Positions 1-8,001 of a DNA stretch of 64,000 bases are shown here, piece after piece (position 1 is the first letter of the stretch; each line of letters begins with the position of its first letter). Origin of the DNA: Candidatus Marispirochaeta associata. Lineage in GTDB: Bacteria; Spirochaetota; Spirochaetia; JC444; Marispirochaetaceae. A program made the position numbers and the translations under genes. Location: contig JWTM01000179.1 of the NCBI GenBank assembly GCA_001749745.1, positions 1 to 64,000 on the forward strand. Reading direction: 5' to 3'. Under the pieces are notes generated by a model. That model saw only the letters and a list, made by a program, of their open reading frames with translations. It was not told the origin of the DNA and ran no database searches.

Positions 1-125
1 AAGTCCTAATCGGCGAGAATGAAATCCTGAGGAAGGATAAAGAAGTCCTAAGTAGCGAGAAAGAAATCCTGAGGAGTGTTAAGGAAGTCCTAACCAGGGA
101 TAATGAGATCCTGAGGAAGGATAAT
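1..125 (+). repeat. 21/42-bp minisatellite encoding heptads
   Basis: Three 42-bp units (1-41, missing its first base; 42-83; 84-125) start with gaagtccta and have gaxatcctgagg in the second half. Each is two diverged 21-bp half-units, so one half-unit encodes one heptad E-(I/V)-L-x4. Because 21 is a multiple of three, gain or loss of units keeps the frame and changes only the length of the coiled-coil tail. Confidence 0.85.
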
Positions 126-281
126 GAATACTGGAAGCTCGAAAGTTGCTCATTGAAGGGTGAGAGGGGCAAACTGAAGCGAGAAATAATATTGCTTAAG
201 GATAAAAATACATCTCAATTGAAGCGTATGAATAGAAAGATTCAAATATTAGCTGCGAACAGAACAAATAGTACATTATAA
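1..281 (+). CDS. glycosyltransferase coiled-coil tail, 5' end outside window
   Basis: This is the 3' end of a gene that begins upstream of the window; the frame is open from base 3 to the stop at 279-281. It encodes about 92 residues, first charged heptads of the form E-(I/V)-L-x4, then a Lys/Arg-rich end. From base 21 it is identical to the C-terminal tail of the glycosyltransferase at 8002-9726, so the missing part is probably the same enzyme. It carries extra heptad sequence (EVLIGEN, bases 1-20) that the downstream copy lacks, so tail length differs between copies. Coiled coil is inferred from the heptad pattern only. Confidence 0.7.
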   Translation, partial: VLIGENEILRKDKEVLSSEKEILRSVKEVLTRDNEILRKDNEYWKLESCSLKGERGKLKREIILLKDKNTSQLKRMNRKIQILAANRTNSTL

Positions 282-291
282 GGAAGAGACG

Positions 292-1020
292 ATGAGTGTG
301 ATAATAGAAGTTGCCTCCTATCCTAAGTGTGGAAATACTTGGATGCGTCATATTTTAGCAAAGTTGTTTGATCTGAATGTACATTTCGACGTTCCTGATA
401 TTCATCAACAACATGACAAAACTAAAGAAATGATCAAAACTGTAAAACTCAAGAAAGAATATGGATTTTATAAATCGCATAACCTCAATCACAAAAAAAT
501 GAATCCTGATCGAATCTTACTTATATATCGGCATCCTTTAGATGTATTTATGTCGTCTCTAAACTATATGTATATAACTGAGAAGATTGATTTCTTTAAG
601 GATAATATTCTTAGATCTGTTGATGAATTGTTGGATCTCAATCTATTGGATGATTATTTCGATGAATTTATTGAGGATATGGGAGTGCGTTTTTTTTATT
701 CTCTATTAGGAAATTATTCTAATTATAAGTTATATCTTGAGAGAGCGATGAGTTTAGATAAAGTTGTAGCATTAAGATATGAGGATTTATTTAAAGATCC
801 CTATTCTACAATGTTGAATCTTTTTGAGAAACTTATTCCTGGTGAAAGGATAGATTTTTGTCCTGATGTCTTTGATAGTGTGAATGAGCGAACAAAGAAT
901 AGCGGAAAGAAGTTTTTCTGGAAATCTAAGACTGATGTTTATAAAGAGTATTTGGATTGTGCGCAAATAGAGTCGTTTTATAGTAAGCATAAAGATTTTT
1001 TATTTTCACTTGGGTATTGA
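292..1020 (+). CDS. PAPS-dependent sulfotransferase, type 1 (copy A)
   Basis: This 242-residue protein looks like a sulfotransferase that moves a sulfuryl group from PAPS to an acceptor, here probably a glycan given the neighbours. The 5'-phosphosulfate loop YPKCGNTW is at residues 10-17, close to the YPKSGTTW form of cytosolic sulfotransferases. FYKSH (about 59-63) sits where the catalytic Lys/His region is expected. The 3'-phosphate motif is R80 with S88-S89 in RHPLDVFMSS. The C-terminal FLFSLGY is family-typical. No signal peptide is visible, so it is cytoplasmic. The start has AAGGAAGAG just upstream, overlapping the previous stop. The gene is strongly AT-rich. The acceptor cannot be read from the sequence. 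Confidence 0.85.
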   Translation: MSVIIEVASYPKCGNTWMRHILAKLFDLNVHFDVPDIHQQHDKTKEMIKTVKLKKEYGFYKSHNLNHKKMNPDRILLIYRHPLDVFMSSLNYMYITEKIDFFKDNILRSVDELLDLNLLDDYFDEFIEDMGVRFFYSLLGNYSNYKLYLERAMSLDKVVALRYEDLFKDPYSTMLNLFEKLIPGERIDFCPDVFDSVNERTKNSGKKFFWKSKTDVYKEYLDCAQIESFYSKHKDFLFSLGY

Positions 1021-1512
1021 TATTGTAATAATAATGGTGAATACCAAGAGTTGGTATACAAAGGTTATAAATTAGGAATAATATTACGATCTTTGATATG
1101 ATATCTATTGATAAGTCTCATTCATGTCATATTAAAACTTTGAACATTAATAATGATAGAATCGTGTGTTTCATTAATAGTTTTTATACCACTGAGAATC
1201 GGTAAAAAGTTAATAAGTATTGACTGATTTATCTGTTAATATTCATTGATTTGATTCGATAGTATTGTCCATAACAATTATTGAAGGCAAATGAACTATA
1301 GGTGAAGGTTTAGTAGTTTGAGGTTTGTTTGCTATCAATGTTGAAGTATCAGTTTGGCCTGCTAAGATCATTATAAAAACAGCTAATTTGGTTAATAGTA
1401 GAAGCTTGATGCGGGGGAGTGCTTAAGTATAGAGATACTGACTATAAAATTTTAAAAAAGGAAAAATTCGAAAACGTTATTAGTCAAGTAGATCAATCAG
1501 GAGGAATATTGA
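1021..1512. other. AT-rich intergenic region (copy A)
   Basis: No convincing gene is seen in these 492 bases. Directly after the sulfotransferase stop the same frame stays open for 26 codons (to the TGA at 1099-1101), which could be a vestige. A 34-codon frame (1419-1523) runs into the next gene and is listed separately. No terminator with a T-tract was recognised. Confidence 0.5.
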
Positions 1513-1523
1513 ATGATGGATAG
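1419..1523 (+). CDS. possible 34-residue upstream ORF overlapping sulfotransferase 2 (copy A)
   Basis: A GTG at 1419, preceded by a G-rich stretch, opens a 34-codon frame rich in Lys, Asp and Glu. It stops at 1521-1523, inside the first codons of the next gene (start 1513). The overlap would allow translational coupling. It may equally be a chance frame or a gene remnant; no family is recognised. Confidence 0.2.
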   Translation: MLKYRDTDYKILKKEKFENVISQVDQSGGILNDG

Positions 1524-2367
1524 AAATGTAAAACATATATTAAGGTTTACGGATGGAAAAGAACTTGAGTTGGTGGCAAATGGAAGAGTCAATTATGAGG
1601 GGGATCCTTTTTTTATTTTTGGTTTACACAAATCAGGAAGTACCTTGATTAGTAATGTCTTTAAAGATATTTGTAAAAGAATGGATATACCTTCTCTTTC
1701 AATACCGGACGAGTTGTTTTCCAGGGGTTTAACCCTAAATAAATTAGAAAAATCGAATAATTATTTTCAAAAGTTGTTAATTTGCTACAATGGGTTCAGG
1801 TATTTTTGGCCAGAACTAACAAGTTTTTCATTTGAGAAATATAAAAAAATTTTACTTGTTCGGGATCCTAGAGATGCAATGATATCGTATTATTTCTCTA
1901 TGAAATCATCTCACGTCTTTCCTGGTGATTCAAAAAGCGCTTTGAAAAAGAATTTAGAGGATCTTAGAAATGAATTAAATAGAAACAGTTTCAATGATGA
2001 TACGATTAAAGCGTTCATTGATAAACAAGGAAAGAGCATGAAGTTAAATATGCAAAAGTATATAAGCTGCTTAGATTTAGGGTTTAAAGTGTATCGCTAT
2101 GAAGACATAATCTTTTACAAAAAAGAATGGATACTGAATATGTGCGAATATTTGAATATCGAGATACCAAAAGCTATACTGAAAGAAATTGTTTCTAAGC
2201 ATGATATTATACCTATCGATGAAAACGAAAAATCTCATATTAGATCTGTAATCCCAGGGAATCATAAAAAGCATTTTTCTGAAAATATTATAGATTATTT
2301 AAATGATTTCTTTAAGGATGAAATACGTTTTTTTGGTTACGATGATGTATGCTCAAAAATGTTCTAA
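1513..2367 (+). CDS. PAPS-dependent sulfotransferase, type 2 (copy A)
   Basis: This 284-residue protein is only distantly like the first sulfotransferase. It has a PAPS loop HKSGST at residues 39-44 after a short beta strand (FFIFGL). A 3'-phosphate motif follows, with R117 and S125 in LLVRDPRDAMIS. Its pattern is closer to carbohydrate sulfotransferases than to aryl sulfotransferases, an inference from the motifs. No signal peptide or membrane segment is seen. The start is supported by AGGAGGA seven bases upstream; the second ATG (1516) is an alternative. Two unlike sulfotransferases per cassette suggest two sulfation positions or two sugar residues. Confidence 0.8.
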   Translation: MMDRNVKHILRFTDGKELELVANGRVNYEGDPFFIFGLHKSGSTLISNVFKDICKRMDIPSLSIPDELFSRGLTLNKLEKSNNYFQKLLICYNGFRYFWPELTSFSFEKYKKILLVRDPRDAMISYYFSMKSSHVFPGDSKSALKKNLEDLRNELNRNSFNDDTIKAFIDKQGKSMKLNMQKYISCLDLGFKVYRYEDIIFYKKEWILNMCEYLNIEIPKAILKEIVSKHDIIPIDENEKSHIRSVIPGNHKKHFSENIIDYLNDFFKDEIRFFGYDDVCSKMF

Positions 2368-2988
2368 TCGTAAGAATGTTGAATATTACATCGAGATTGC
2401 ATGCTGCTATCTATATAAGATAAAAAAGATTTAACTTTAAGTGAGATCGGGCCTTCTGTCATGGTTGATAGATACATACAAAGATAAGACCTGTCGGATA
2501 AGTCTCCATAGAGAGAGCGGTTAGAAGGTAAAAATGATCTATAGTATTTACGCTTTGAAAGGGACAAACGTATTGCGAAAACGACTTTGCGCTTTTCATG
2601 GATAGCGAAAAAAATCATCACTGAGGTAAGCATTTCAATGAACGAGGGCGCTGATTTCAGGGGGAGAAAAATGTGTCTTGGTGAGATATTTGTAGAGTTC
2701 TTTGCAGATGAATCTACCGAAGAGAAATGGAGGCACTGGTTGGTCCTTTATTGTATAACCATCAGCGCATCATAAATCAAAGAAAGAACTTTTATCATCG
2801 GCCTGGAAGATTTTGAGAAGATACGGCAAAACAATATCTGTAATATCAAATTTGAAATGAGTCCTCTCGCGATGAAGCTCGGATTGGTGCTAATGTGATT
2901 AGTAATTTCCGAAAAAGACAATCAGTGGATTTACTGTCTGAGATTAATGAATGAATTGCAAAGAACAGGTTCAGAAAGGATTAAATAT
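2368..2988. other. AT-rich region with gene remnants (copy A)
   Basis: No intact gene is recognised. A frame at 2587-2775 (62 codons, with EIFVEFFADESTEEKW) looks protein-like. Another frame from about 2775 encodes a protein-like stretch (KERTFIIGLEDFEKIRQNN) that reaches a stop at 2896-2898; beyond it the same frame runs into the large glycosyltransferase. These look like broken pieces of one or more genes rather than an active one. I could not assign a family. Confidence 0.4.
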
Positions 2989-5900
2989 ATGGGCAAAGGA
3001 ATAGTCTCTATTATTACAGTTGTATTCAACAATGTAAATACGATTCATCAATGTATTGACTCTGTTCTTTTACAGGACTACTGCGACATAGAGTATATTG
3101 TCATAGACGGAGGATCAACTGATGGTACGTTGGAAGTACTTCAGGAATATGGAGATGATATTGATATTTTGGTCAGTGAACCAGACGATGGATTATACGA
3201 TGCCATGAACAAAGGGTTGAAGCTGGCAACTGGAGACTATATTGCCTTTCTGAATTCAGATGATTTCTATCTCCAAGGTGCTATCAGTGCCTCCATGAAT
3301 AACATTGTTGATAATGATCTGGATCTATCGTATGCAGGTTTTATATATATGCGTGATGATGGGTATGCAGTACTCGCTGATGAGGGAAGAAGCTGGGATG
3401 AGTCAATGTTGATACAGGGGATCCCCGGCGGTCACGAAACCATATTCGCGCATCGTAAATGCTATGACGAATTGGGTGGATTTGACACATCACTAAAGGT
3501 CGCTGCGGACTATAACTGGGTAATGTCTGCCTTTGATGCAGGCTTTAAGGCCATGCCGCTAAAGAAAAACATCCTGGTAATGCGTATGGGAGGAGCTTCC
3601 TTCTCAGAAGAGAATGAGAGAAATGAGAACTATTATTTACTTGAAAAGCAGTTTGGTAGTTTACCATCTACCTTGATAGATGATCTCTACTCACTCAAGT
3701 TTTATAAGAACTGGCATGGATCGGATATATCCCAAGAAAAGATTAATGAACTGCTTAAAGATAGTTATTATCGTTCGGAGAGATATAGAAAGTCTTTGTT
3801 TTTGACCCTTAACAACCTGCGGAATGGAATCAAAGGTAAGATTCTTCCAATGGAAAAAAAAGATAAAGCTAAAAAGCGAATTGCAGTCTTCGTGTCTTTT
3901 CTAACTAATGTTACCGGCGGGGCTGAGCGGATTGCTATTGAGCAGGCAAATGAGTTGCATAGAAGAGGGCATGCTGTAACAGTTGTCTGTTGTCACGGTT
4001 TAGCTGGGGGCGCTTATTACTCTCTTGATGAAGATATCCCATATATTGATCTGGCAATCCACCCATATAATAAAGAGTATTATGAAGAAGGTAAAAACTT
4101 AGTTTTAAGGTTTAATGATATCTACGCTAGAAAATTTGATGATTTGAACTATATTCCTATAGAAAAGGATTTTCAAGAGTGGCTAGATCAGGGAAATTTA
4201 TGGAGAATACAAGTAATCAATGGATTCTTAAAGAAGCATGATTTTGATTGTGTTATTTCTCATATGCCTTCTTCTTATCCATATGTACTTTTCTCCGAAA
4301 GTCCAAAGACAAATACAGTACATATAGCTGCCTTGCACAATGCGCCATCATTTAAATTTTACTCTCCACTATACCCAGCTAACTCGGATATGGAGCGTTA
4401 TTTAAGACTTGTAGCGCTTGAAAAAGCTACCGCAATAAGTGTAATTTTTGATGGCTTTGTTAAACAAATGCCAATCGAATATAGAAAAAAGACAATAGTT
4501 CTACCGAATTTTATAAGTATAGATACTAACGAGATATGTGATCTGAGTGTAGAAAAGAAAGTAATACTTTCTGTAGGAAGATTATCAGAACAGAAAGACC
4601 ATAGAACGTTACTGAGCGCCTTTAATGAAGTTAAAAAGAAGTATCCTGATTGGTCTTTACATATATATGGAGAAGGCCCACTTAAGAATGATCTCGCCAC
4701 TTATACTGAAACTCTAGGTTTGAATCCAGAAAACATATTTCTCGGTGTTCGGAGAAATATTGAAGAAGTATATAAGACTGCTGATATTTATGTTATTCCA
4801 TCGATTTTCGAGGGATTTGGATTGACCTTAGTCGAGGCGATGGCTAATGGGTTGCCAGTGATAGGGTTTTCTGATTGTGAAGGTGTAAATAAAATAATTA
4901 AGAATAAAAAAAATGGTTTTTTGGTCAGCAGAATAGACGATGTTCAATCTTTGGCCAATGCAATTAGCAACTTGATAGGTGATGCTATTAAGAGAAGAGA
5001 ATATGGAAAAGAATCGATTAAGCTGTCAAAGCAGTATAGGGTGAAGAATAACGTGGATATTCTTGAAAAGAAGGTTTTGGATAAAATCACTGGTTCTTCG
5101 GGGCCGACAAAAAGATATGAAAATATTGACATAAAAGTTTGCCAAGTGCTTACATATGTGCAGGGTGGTGCAGGAATCGCAGCGGTGCGGCTTCATGAAG
5201 GGCTAAGGAGAAAGGCTATTGATTCGAAAGTGGTTGGGCTTACTGCTAAAGATTGTCCTTCTTTTCATCGAGTCGATTTGGAAAAAGATCAAATCTCAAT
5301 GTTTGAATTAATGCAAAACTTAGTCTCTGACGATAACATGAAAGGAGAAGGTACTGCTTTTTCAACCTCGTATGCTGGATTGTCAAACGATCAGTTAGAA
5401 TTGATAAAAGGTTTTGATGTTATTAATCTCCATTGGATACAGAGAATATTAAGTAATGAAGCTATTGCAGATCTTTCGAATATAGGTAAGCCAATTGTTT
5501 GGACGATGCATGATATGAATCCATTTACGGGAGGATGTCATTATGATCATGGATGCGGTAGGTATAAAACAGGATGTTTTGATTGTCCGCAACTTATAAA
5601 TACTTATAATGAGTATCCTGCTAAAATACTAGCCGCTAAGGAACGATACTGGTCAAAAAATATAATAGTTGTGACTCCTAGTAGGTGGTTAGCTAAGTGT
5701 GCAAGAAACAGCAAGGTGTTTAAAGATAATCAAATTGAAGTGATTCCCAATTCCTTGGACACTGATGTGTTTGTCCCGACAGAGAAGGCCTTGGCTAAGA
5801 GTAGGTTTAATATACCATTATCAAAACCAACTTTGCTTTTCTCTTGTCATAGCCATGGAGAGCGACGAAAGGGGTTCAATGAACTTGTTGAGACTTCAAA

Positions 5901-6918
5901 AATACTAAAAAACAAAGGTTTGGATTTTCACATTTTAACATTTGGCCATGAAAGCAAAGAGTTGTCATCACTTGGCTTCTCGTATAGTTCGCTAGGGCAT
6001 ATAGATGATCCCAGTACTTTAGCATTAGGTTATAGTGCGGCGGACATTACTGTTTTACCTTCATTAGAAGACAATTTACCAAATATCATTCTTGAGTCAA
6101 TTTCATGTGGAACTCCCGTGGCAGCATTTAATTCTGGCGGTATAGGTGATGCCGTAATAGATGGAGTTACTGGTAGTTTGGCAGAGAGGGGGAGCTGTAA
6201 TGATTTGGCTAACTCGATTATCAAGCTATGTGATAGCGATTTATCGAGTTCATGTCGTGAATATTCAGAAAAAGAGTTCTCATTGCATGTTCAGGCGGAT
6301 AGATACTTGAAATTATATAAAAATGTAGTAAGTCAAAATGAATGGTATAAAAATAATGAGAGATCTCCAATGGTTTTTCCGGAGATGCAGAAATGTATGA
6401 TTAATATGGTCCATGGAATATTAAATGAAGAAAAAAGTATAAAAGCAGTACAAATTAACAATTTCTCTTATAAGCGTTGTAGGAATAGTGTTGATTTGAA
6501 CTTGATATTAGAAAATAGTAGAGTCCCAGTGTCAAGTGAGAAAAGGAATGAAATAGTGGCAATACGACGGTCTGGTTTATTCTACAATAATTACTATTTG
6601 GAGCAATTCATAAGAAATCCAGAAATTGATCCTTTGATCGACTATGTACTTAATCATCCTACTAAAGCACCAAATCCACTTTTTGATGGAGAATGGTACT
6701 TGCAGAGATATCCAGAAGTAAAAGAAGCCGGCTATAATCCTTTGTATCACTTCATTATGTTTTATCACGAGAATTACGATCCATGTCCTGATTTCAGTAC
6801 TATAGGCTATGTTCATTCTCATCCTGAGGTAAAAGACAATAATATGAATCCTCTATTGCACTATTTGAAATTCGGAATATATATGCAAAATGACTACCTT
6901 TTGGGAAAAGAAAGATGA
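2989..6918 (+). CDS. three-domain glycosyltransferase (GT2-GT4-GT4) with C-terminal repeats (copy A)
   Basis: This protein of about 1,309 residues combines three sugar transferases. The first 260 residues are a GT-A family-2 domain (SIITVVFNN, DGGSTDGT, LNSDD). Residues of about 300-700 are a GT-B family-4 domain (VTGGAERIA, VGRLSEQKDH, EGFGLTLVEAMANG). Residues of about 715-1100 are a second GT-B domain of the WcaC-like type (TMHDMNPFTGGCHY, then Cys-rich CGRYKTGCFDCP). The last 120 residues hold two or three copies of the YLxxYPEV / NPLxHY repeat that fills the next gene. ATG 2989 has AAAGGA in front; ATG 2947 is an in-frame alternative with a poor site. One chain adding three sugars of a repeat unit is the likely role. 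Confidence 0.85.
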   Translation: MGKGIVSIITVVFNNVNTIHQCIDSVLLQDYCDIEYIVIDGGSTDGTLEVLQEYGDDIDILVSEPDDGLYDAMNKGLKLATGDYIAFLNSDDFYLQGAISASMNNIVDNDLDLSYAGFIYMRDDGYAVLADEGRSWDESMLIQGIPGGHETIFAHRKCYDELGGFDTSLKVAADYNWVMSAFDAGFKAMPLKKNILVMRMGGASFSEENERNENYYLLEKQFGSLPSTLIDDLYSLKFYKNWHGSDISQEKINELLKDSYYRSERYRKSLFLTLNNLRNGIKGKILPMEKKDKAKKRIAVFVSFLTNVTGGAERIAIEQANELHRRGHAVTVVCCHGLAGGAYYSLDEDIPYIDLAIHPYNKEYYEEGKNLVLRFNDIYARKFDDLNYIPIEKDFQEWLDQGNLWRIQVINGFLKKHDFDCVISHMPSSYPYVLFSESPKTNTVHIAALHNAPSFKFYSPLYPANSDMERYLRLVALEKATAISVIFDGFVKQMPIEYRKKTIVLPNFISIDTNEICDLSVEKKVILSVGRLSEQKDHRTLLSAFNEVKKKYPDWSLHIYGEGPLKNDLATYTETLGLNPENIFLGVRRNIEEVYKTADIYVIPSIFEGFGLTLVEAMANGLPVIGFSDCEGVNKIIKNKKNGFLVSRIDDVQSLANAISNLIGDAIKRREYGKESIKLSKQYRVKNNVDILEKKVLDKITGSSGPTKRYENIDIKVCQVLTYVQGGAGIAAVRLHEGLRRKAIDSKVVGLTAKDCPSFHRVDLEKDQISMFELMQNLVSDDNMKGEGTAFSTSYAGLSNDQLELIKGFDVINLHWIQRILSNEAIADLSNIGKPIVWTMHDMNPFTGGCHYDHGCGRYKTGCFDCPQLINTYNEYPAKILAAKERYWSKNIIVVTPSRWLAKCARNSKVFKDNQIEVIPNSLDTDVFVPTEKALAKSRFNIPLSKPTLLFSCHSHGERRKGFNELVETSKILKNKGLDFHILTFGHESKELSSLGFSYSSLGHIDDPSTLALGYSAADITVLPSLEDNLPNIILESISCGTPVAAFNSGGIGDAVIDGVTGSLAERGSCNDLANSIIKLCDSDLSSSCREYSEKEFSLHVQADRYLKLYKNVVSQNEWYKNNERSPMVFPEMQKCMINMVHGILNEEKSIKAVQINNFSYKRCRNSVDLNLILENSRVPVSSEKRNEIVAIRRSGLFYNNYYLEQFIRNPEIDPLIDYVLNHPTKAPNPLFDGEWYLQRYPEVKEAGYNPLYHFIMFYHENYDPCPDFSTIGYVHSHPEVKDNNMNPLLHYLKFGIYMQNDYLLGKER

Positions 6919-7697
6919 AGAAAAGAATAAAGCGAATAATAAATATTATCATATTCTACTTCCCGGATGTGCAACAGTTTGCGCATTTCGTGAAGTATGT
7001 GTATTTAATAAAGACTCGTAGTTCATTTGATGCTGCATGGTATTATGGAGTGTATGGGGATGTGCTAAGGCACAACCTTTCTGCTATGTGGCATTATTAT
7101 GAATATGGATGGAAGGAAGGTCGTAATCCCAGTGGCTACTTTAATACGAACTATTATCTTTCGGCTAATCCAGATATTTCTGAGATAGGAATGAATCCTT
7201 TCTATCATTATGTTAAATGGGGAAGAAGTGAAGGTCGTTATCCAAGTTTAGATGCAGAGTATGAAGACATAATAAAGAAGTCAGAACTTTTCGATGTTGA
7301 CTTCTATTTGAATACCTATCCTGATCTTGGGCATGATAGAGACTTTGCAATTAGCCATTACTATAGATGGGGAGGATTTGAAGGAAGAAAGTGTAGTGTA
7401 GGATTTGATTCGGAATATTATCTTAATAGGTATCCAGATGTTAAAAATAAGGGTTTAAACCCCTTGATTCATTACCTCTTGTACGGTAGAGATGAAGGAC
7501 GTTTTTCAACACAAGATGCAGAAAATATTAAGATTATAAGAGATGGCTGCGTGTTTGATGTAGAATATTATCTTGAAGCGAATCAAGATGTGAAGGACTC
7601 TGGGCAAGATGCTGCTACACATTATTATTTTAACGGTCTAAAAGAGGGGCGAGCGCCCTGTGCGAATTTTTTCTGGAAATATTATGCAAAAGATTGA
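6915..7697 (+). CDS. glycosyltransferase-associated repeat protein (copy A)
   Basis: This 260-residue protein starts inside the stop of the previous gene (ATGA, 4-bp overlap) and is surely co-translated. After a short basic and hydrophobic N-terminus it is made only of about five repeats of 40-50 residues. Each repeat runs FD-x2-YYL, (Y/N)PD(V/I), G-x-NPL-x-HY, ending in G-x2-EGR. The same repeats end the 1,309-residue enzyme, so the array crosses a gene boundary. Such repeats occur beside glycosyltransferase domains in other bacteria; their function is not established to my knowledge. No catalytic motif is seen. A scaffold or glycan-binding role is inference. Confidence 0.65.
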   Translation: MKKRIKRIINIIIFYFPDVQQFAHFVKYVYLIKTRSSFDAAWYYGVYGDVLRHNLSAMWHYYEYGWKEGRNPSGYFNTNYYLSANPDISEIGMNPFYHYVKWGRSEGRYPSLDAEYEDIIKKSELFDVDFYLNTYPDLGHDRDFAISHYYRWGGFEGRKCSVGFDSEYYLNRYPDVKNKGLNPLIHYLLYGRDEGRFSTQDAENIKIIRDGCVFDVEYYLEANQDVKDSGQDAATHYYFNGLKEGRAPCANFFWKYYAKD

Positions 7698-8001
7698 AAA
7701 TTGTTTATCTCTCTGAGGTATTTTACATGGAAATTATCTTTTTAGTATATAATTTCTTTATACCTAATCCAGTTTCAAGTAATTCAAAAGAACTAGATAC
7801 AGTTCTGTGTTGTTTCGCTAAAAGAACTTGTAATATATTTAGGTTGTTTGGGTCCAAATTCGACTAATGACTGGAGACAGTTCAATGTAAAGCTTATAGC
7901 TAAATTAGATAATGTATAATAAGAATTATCTTGTATATCACGTTTCGATGTCATAGATTTGATGTAACACAGTTTAACTAAAATACAATTGCTGCGAATG
8001 C
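7698..8001. other. AT-rich intergenic region (copy A)
   Basis: This 304-base AT-rich stretch has one short frame with a possible ribosome-binding site (7727-7867, listed separately) and no recognised terminator. Its right end leads into the composition switch at the start of the next gene. Confidence 0.4.
7727..7867 (+). CDS. possible 46-residue protein of unknown function (copy A)
   Basis: An ATG eight bases after GAGG opens a 46-codon frame with a hydrophobic N-terminus (MEIIFLVYNFFIPNP) and two adjacent Cys residues. No family is recognised. It may be a remnant of a surface-polysaccharide gene or a chance frame. Confidence 0.2.
   Translation: MEIIFLVYNFFIPNPVSSNSKELDTVLCCFAKRTCNIFRLFGSKFD

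Noticed and set aside
1..125. Regular 42-bp repeats as a CRISPR array
   Set aside because: Units abut without spacers and encode in-frame heptads; no cas genes are present.
2368..2988. Insertion-sequence remnant
   Set aside because: The fragment EFFADESTEEKW vaguely recalls some transposase starts, but no zinc-finger, DDE residues or terminal repeats follow.
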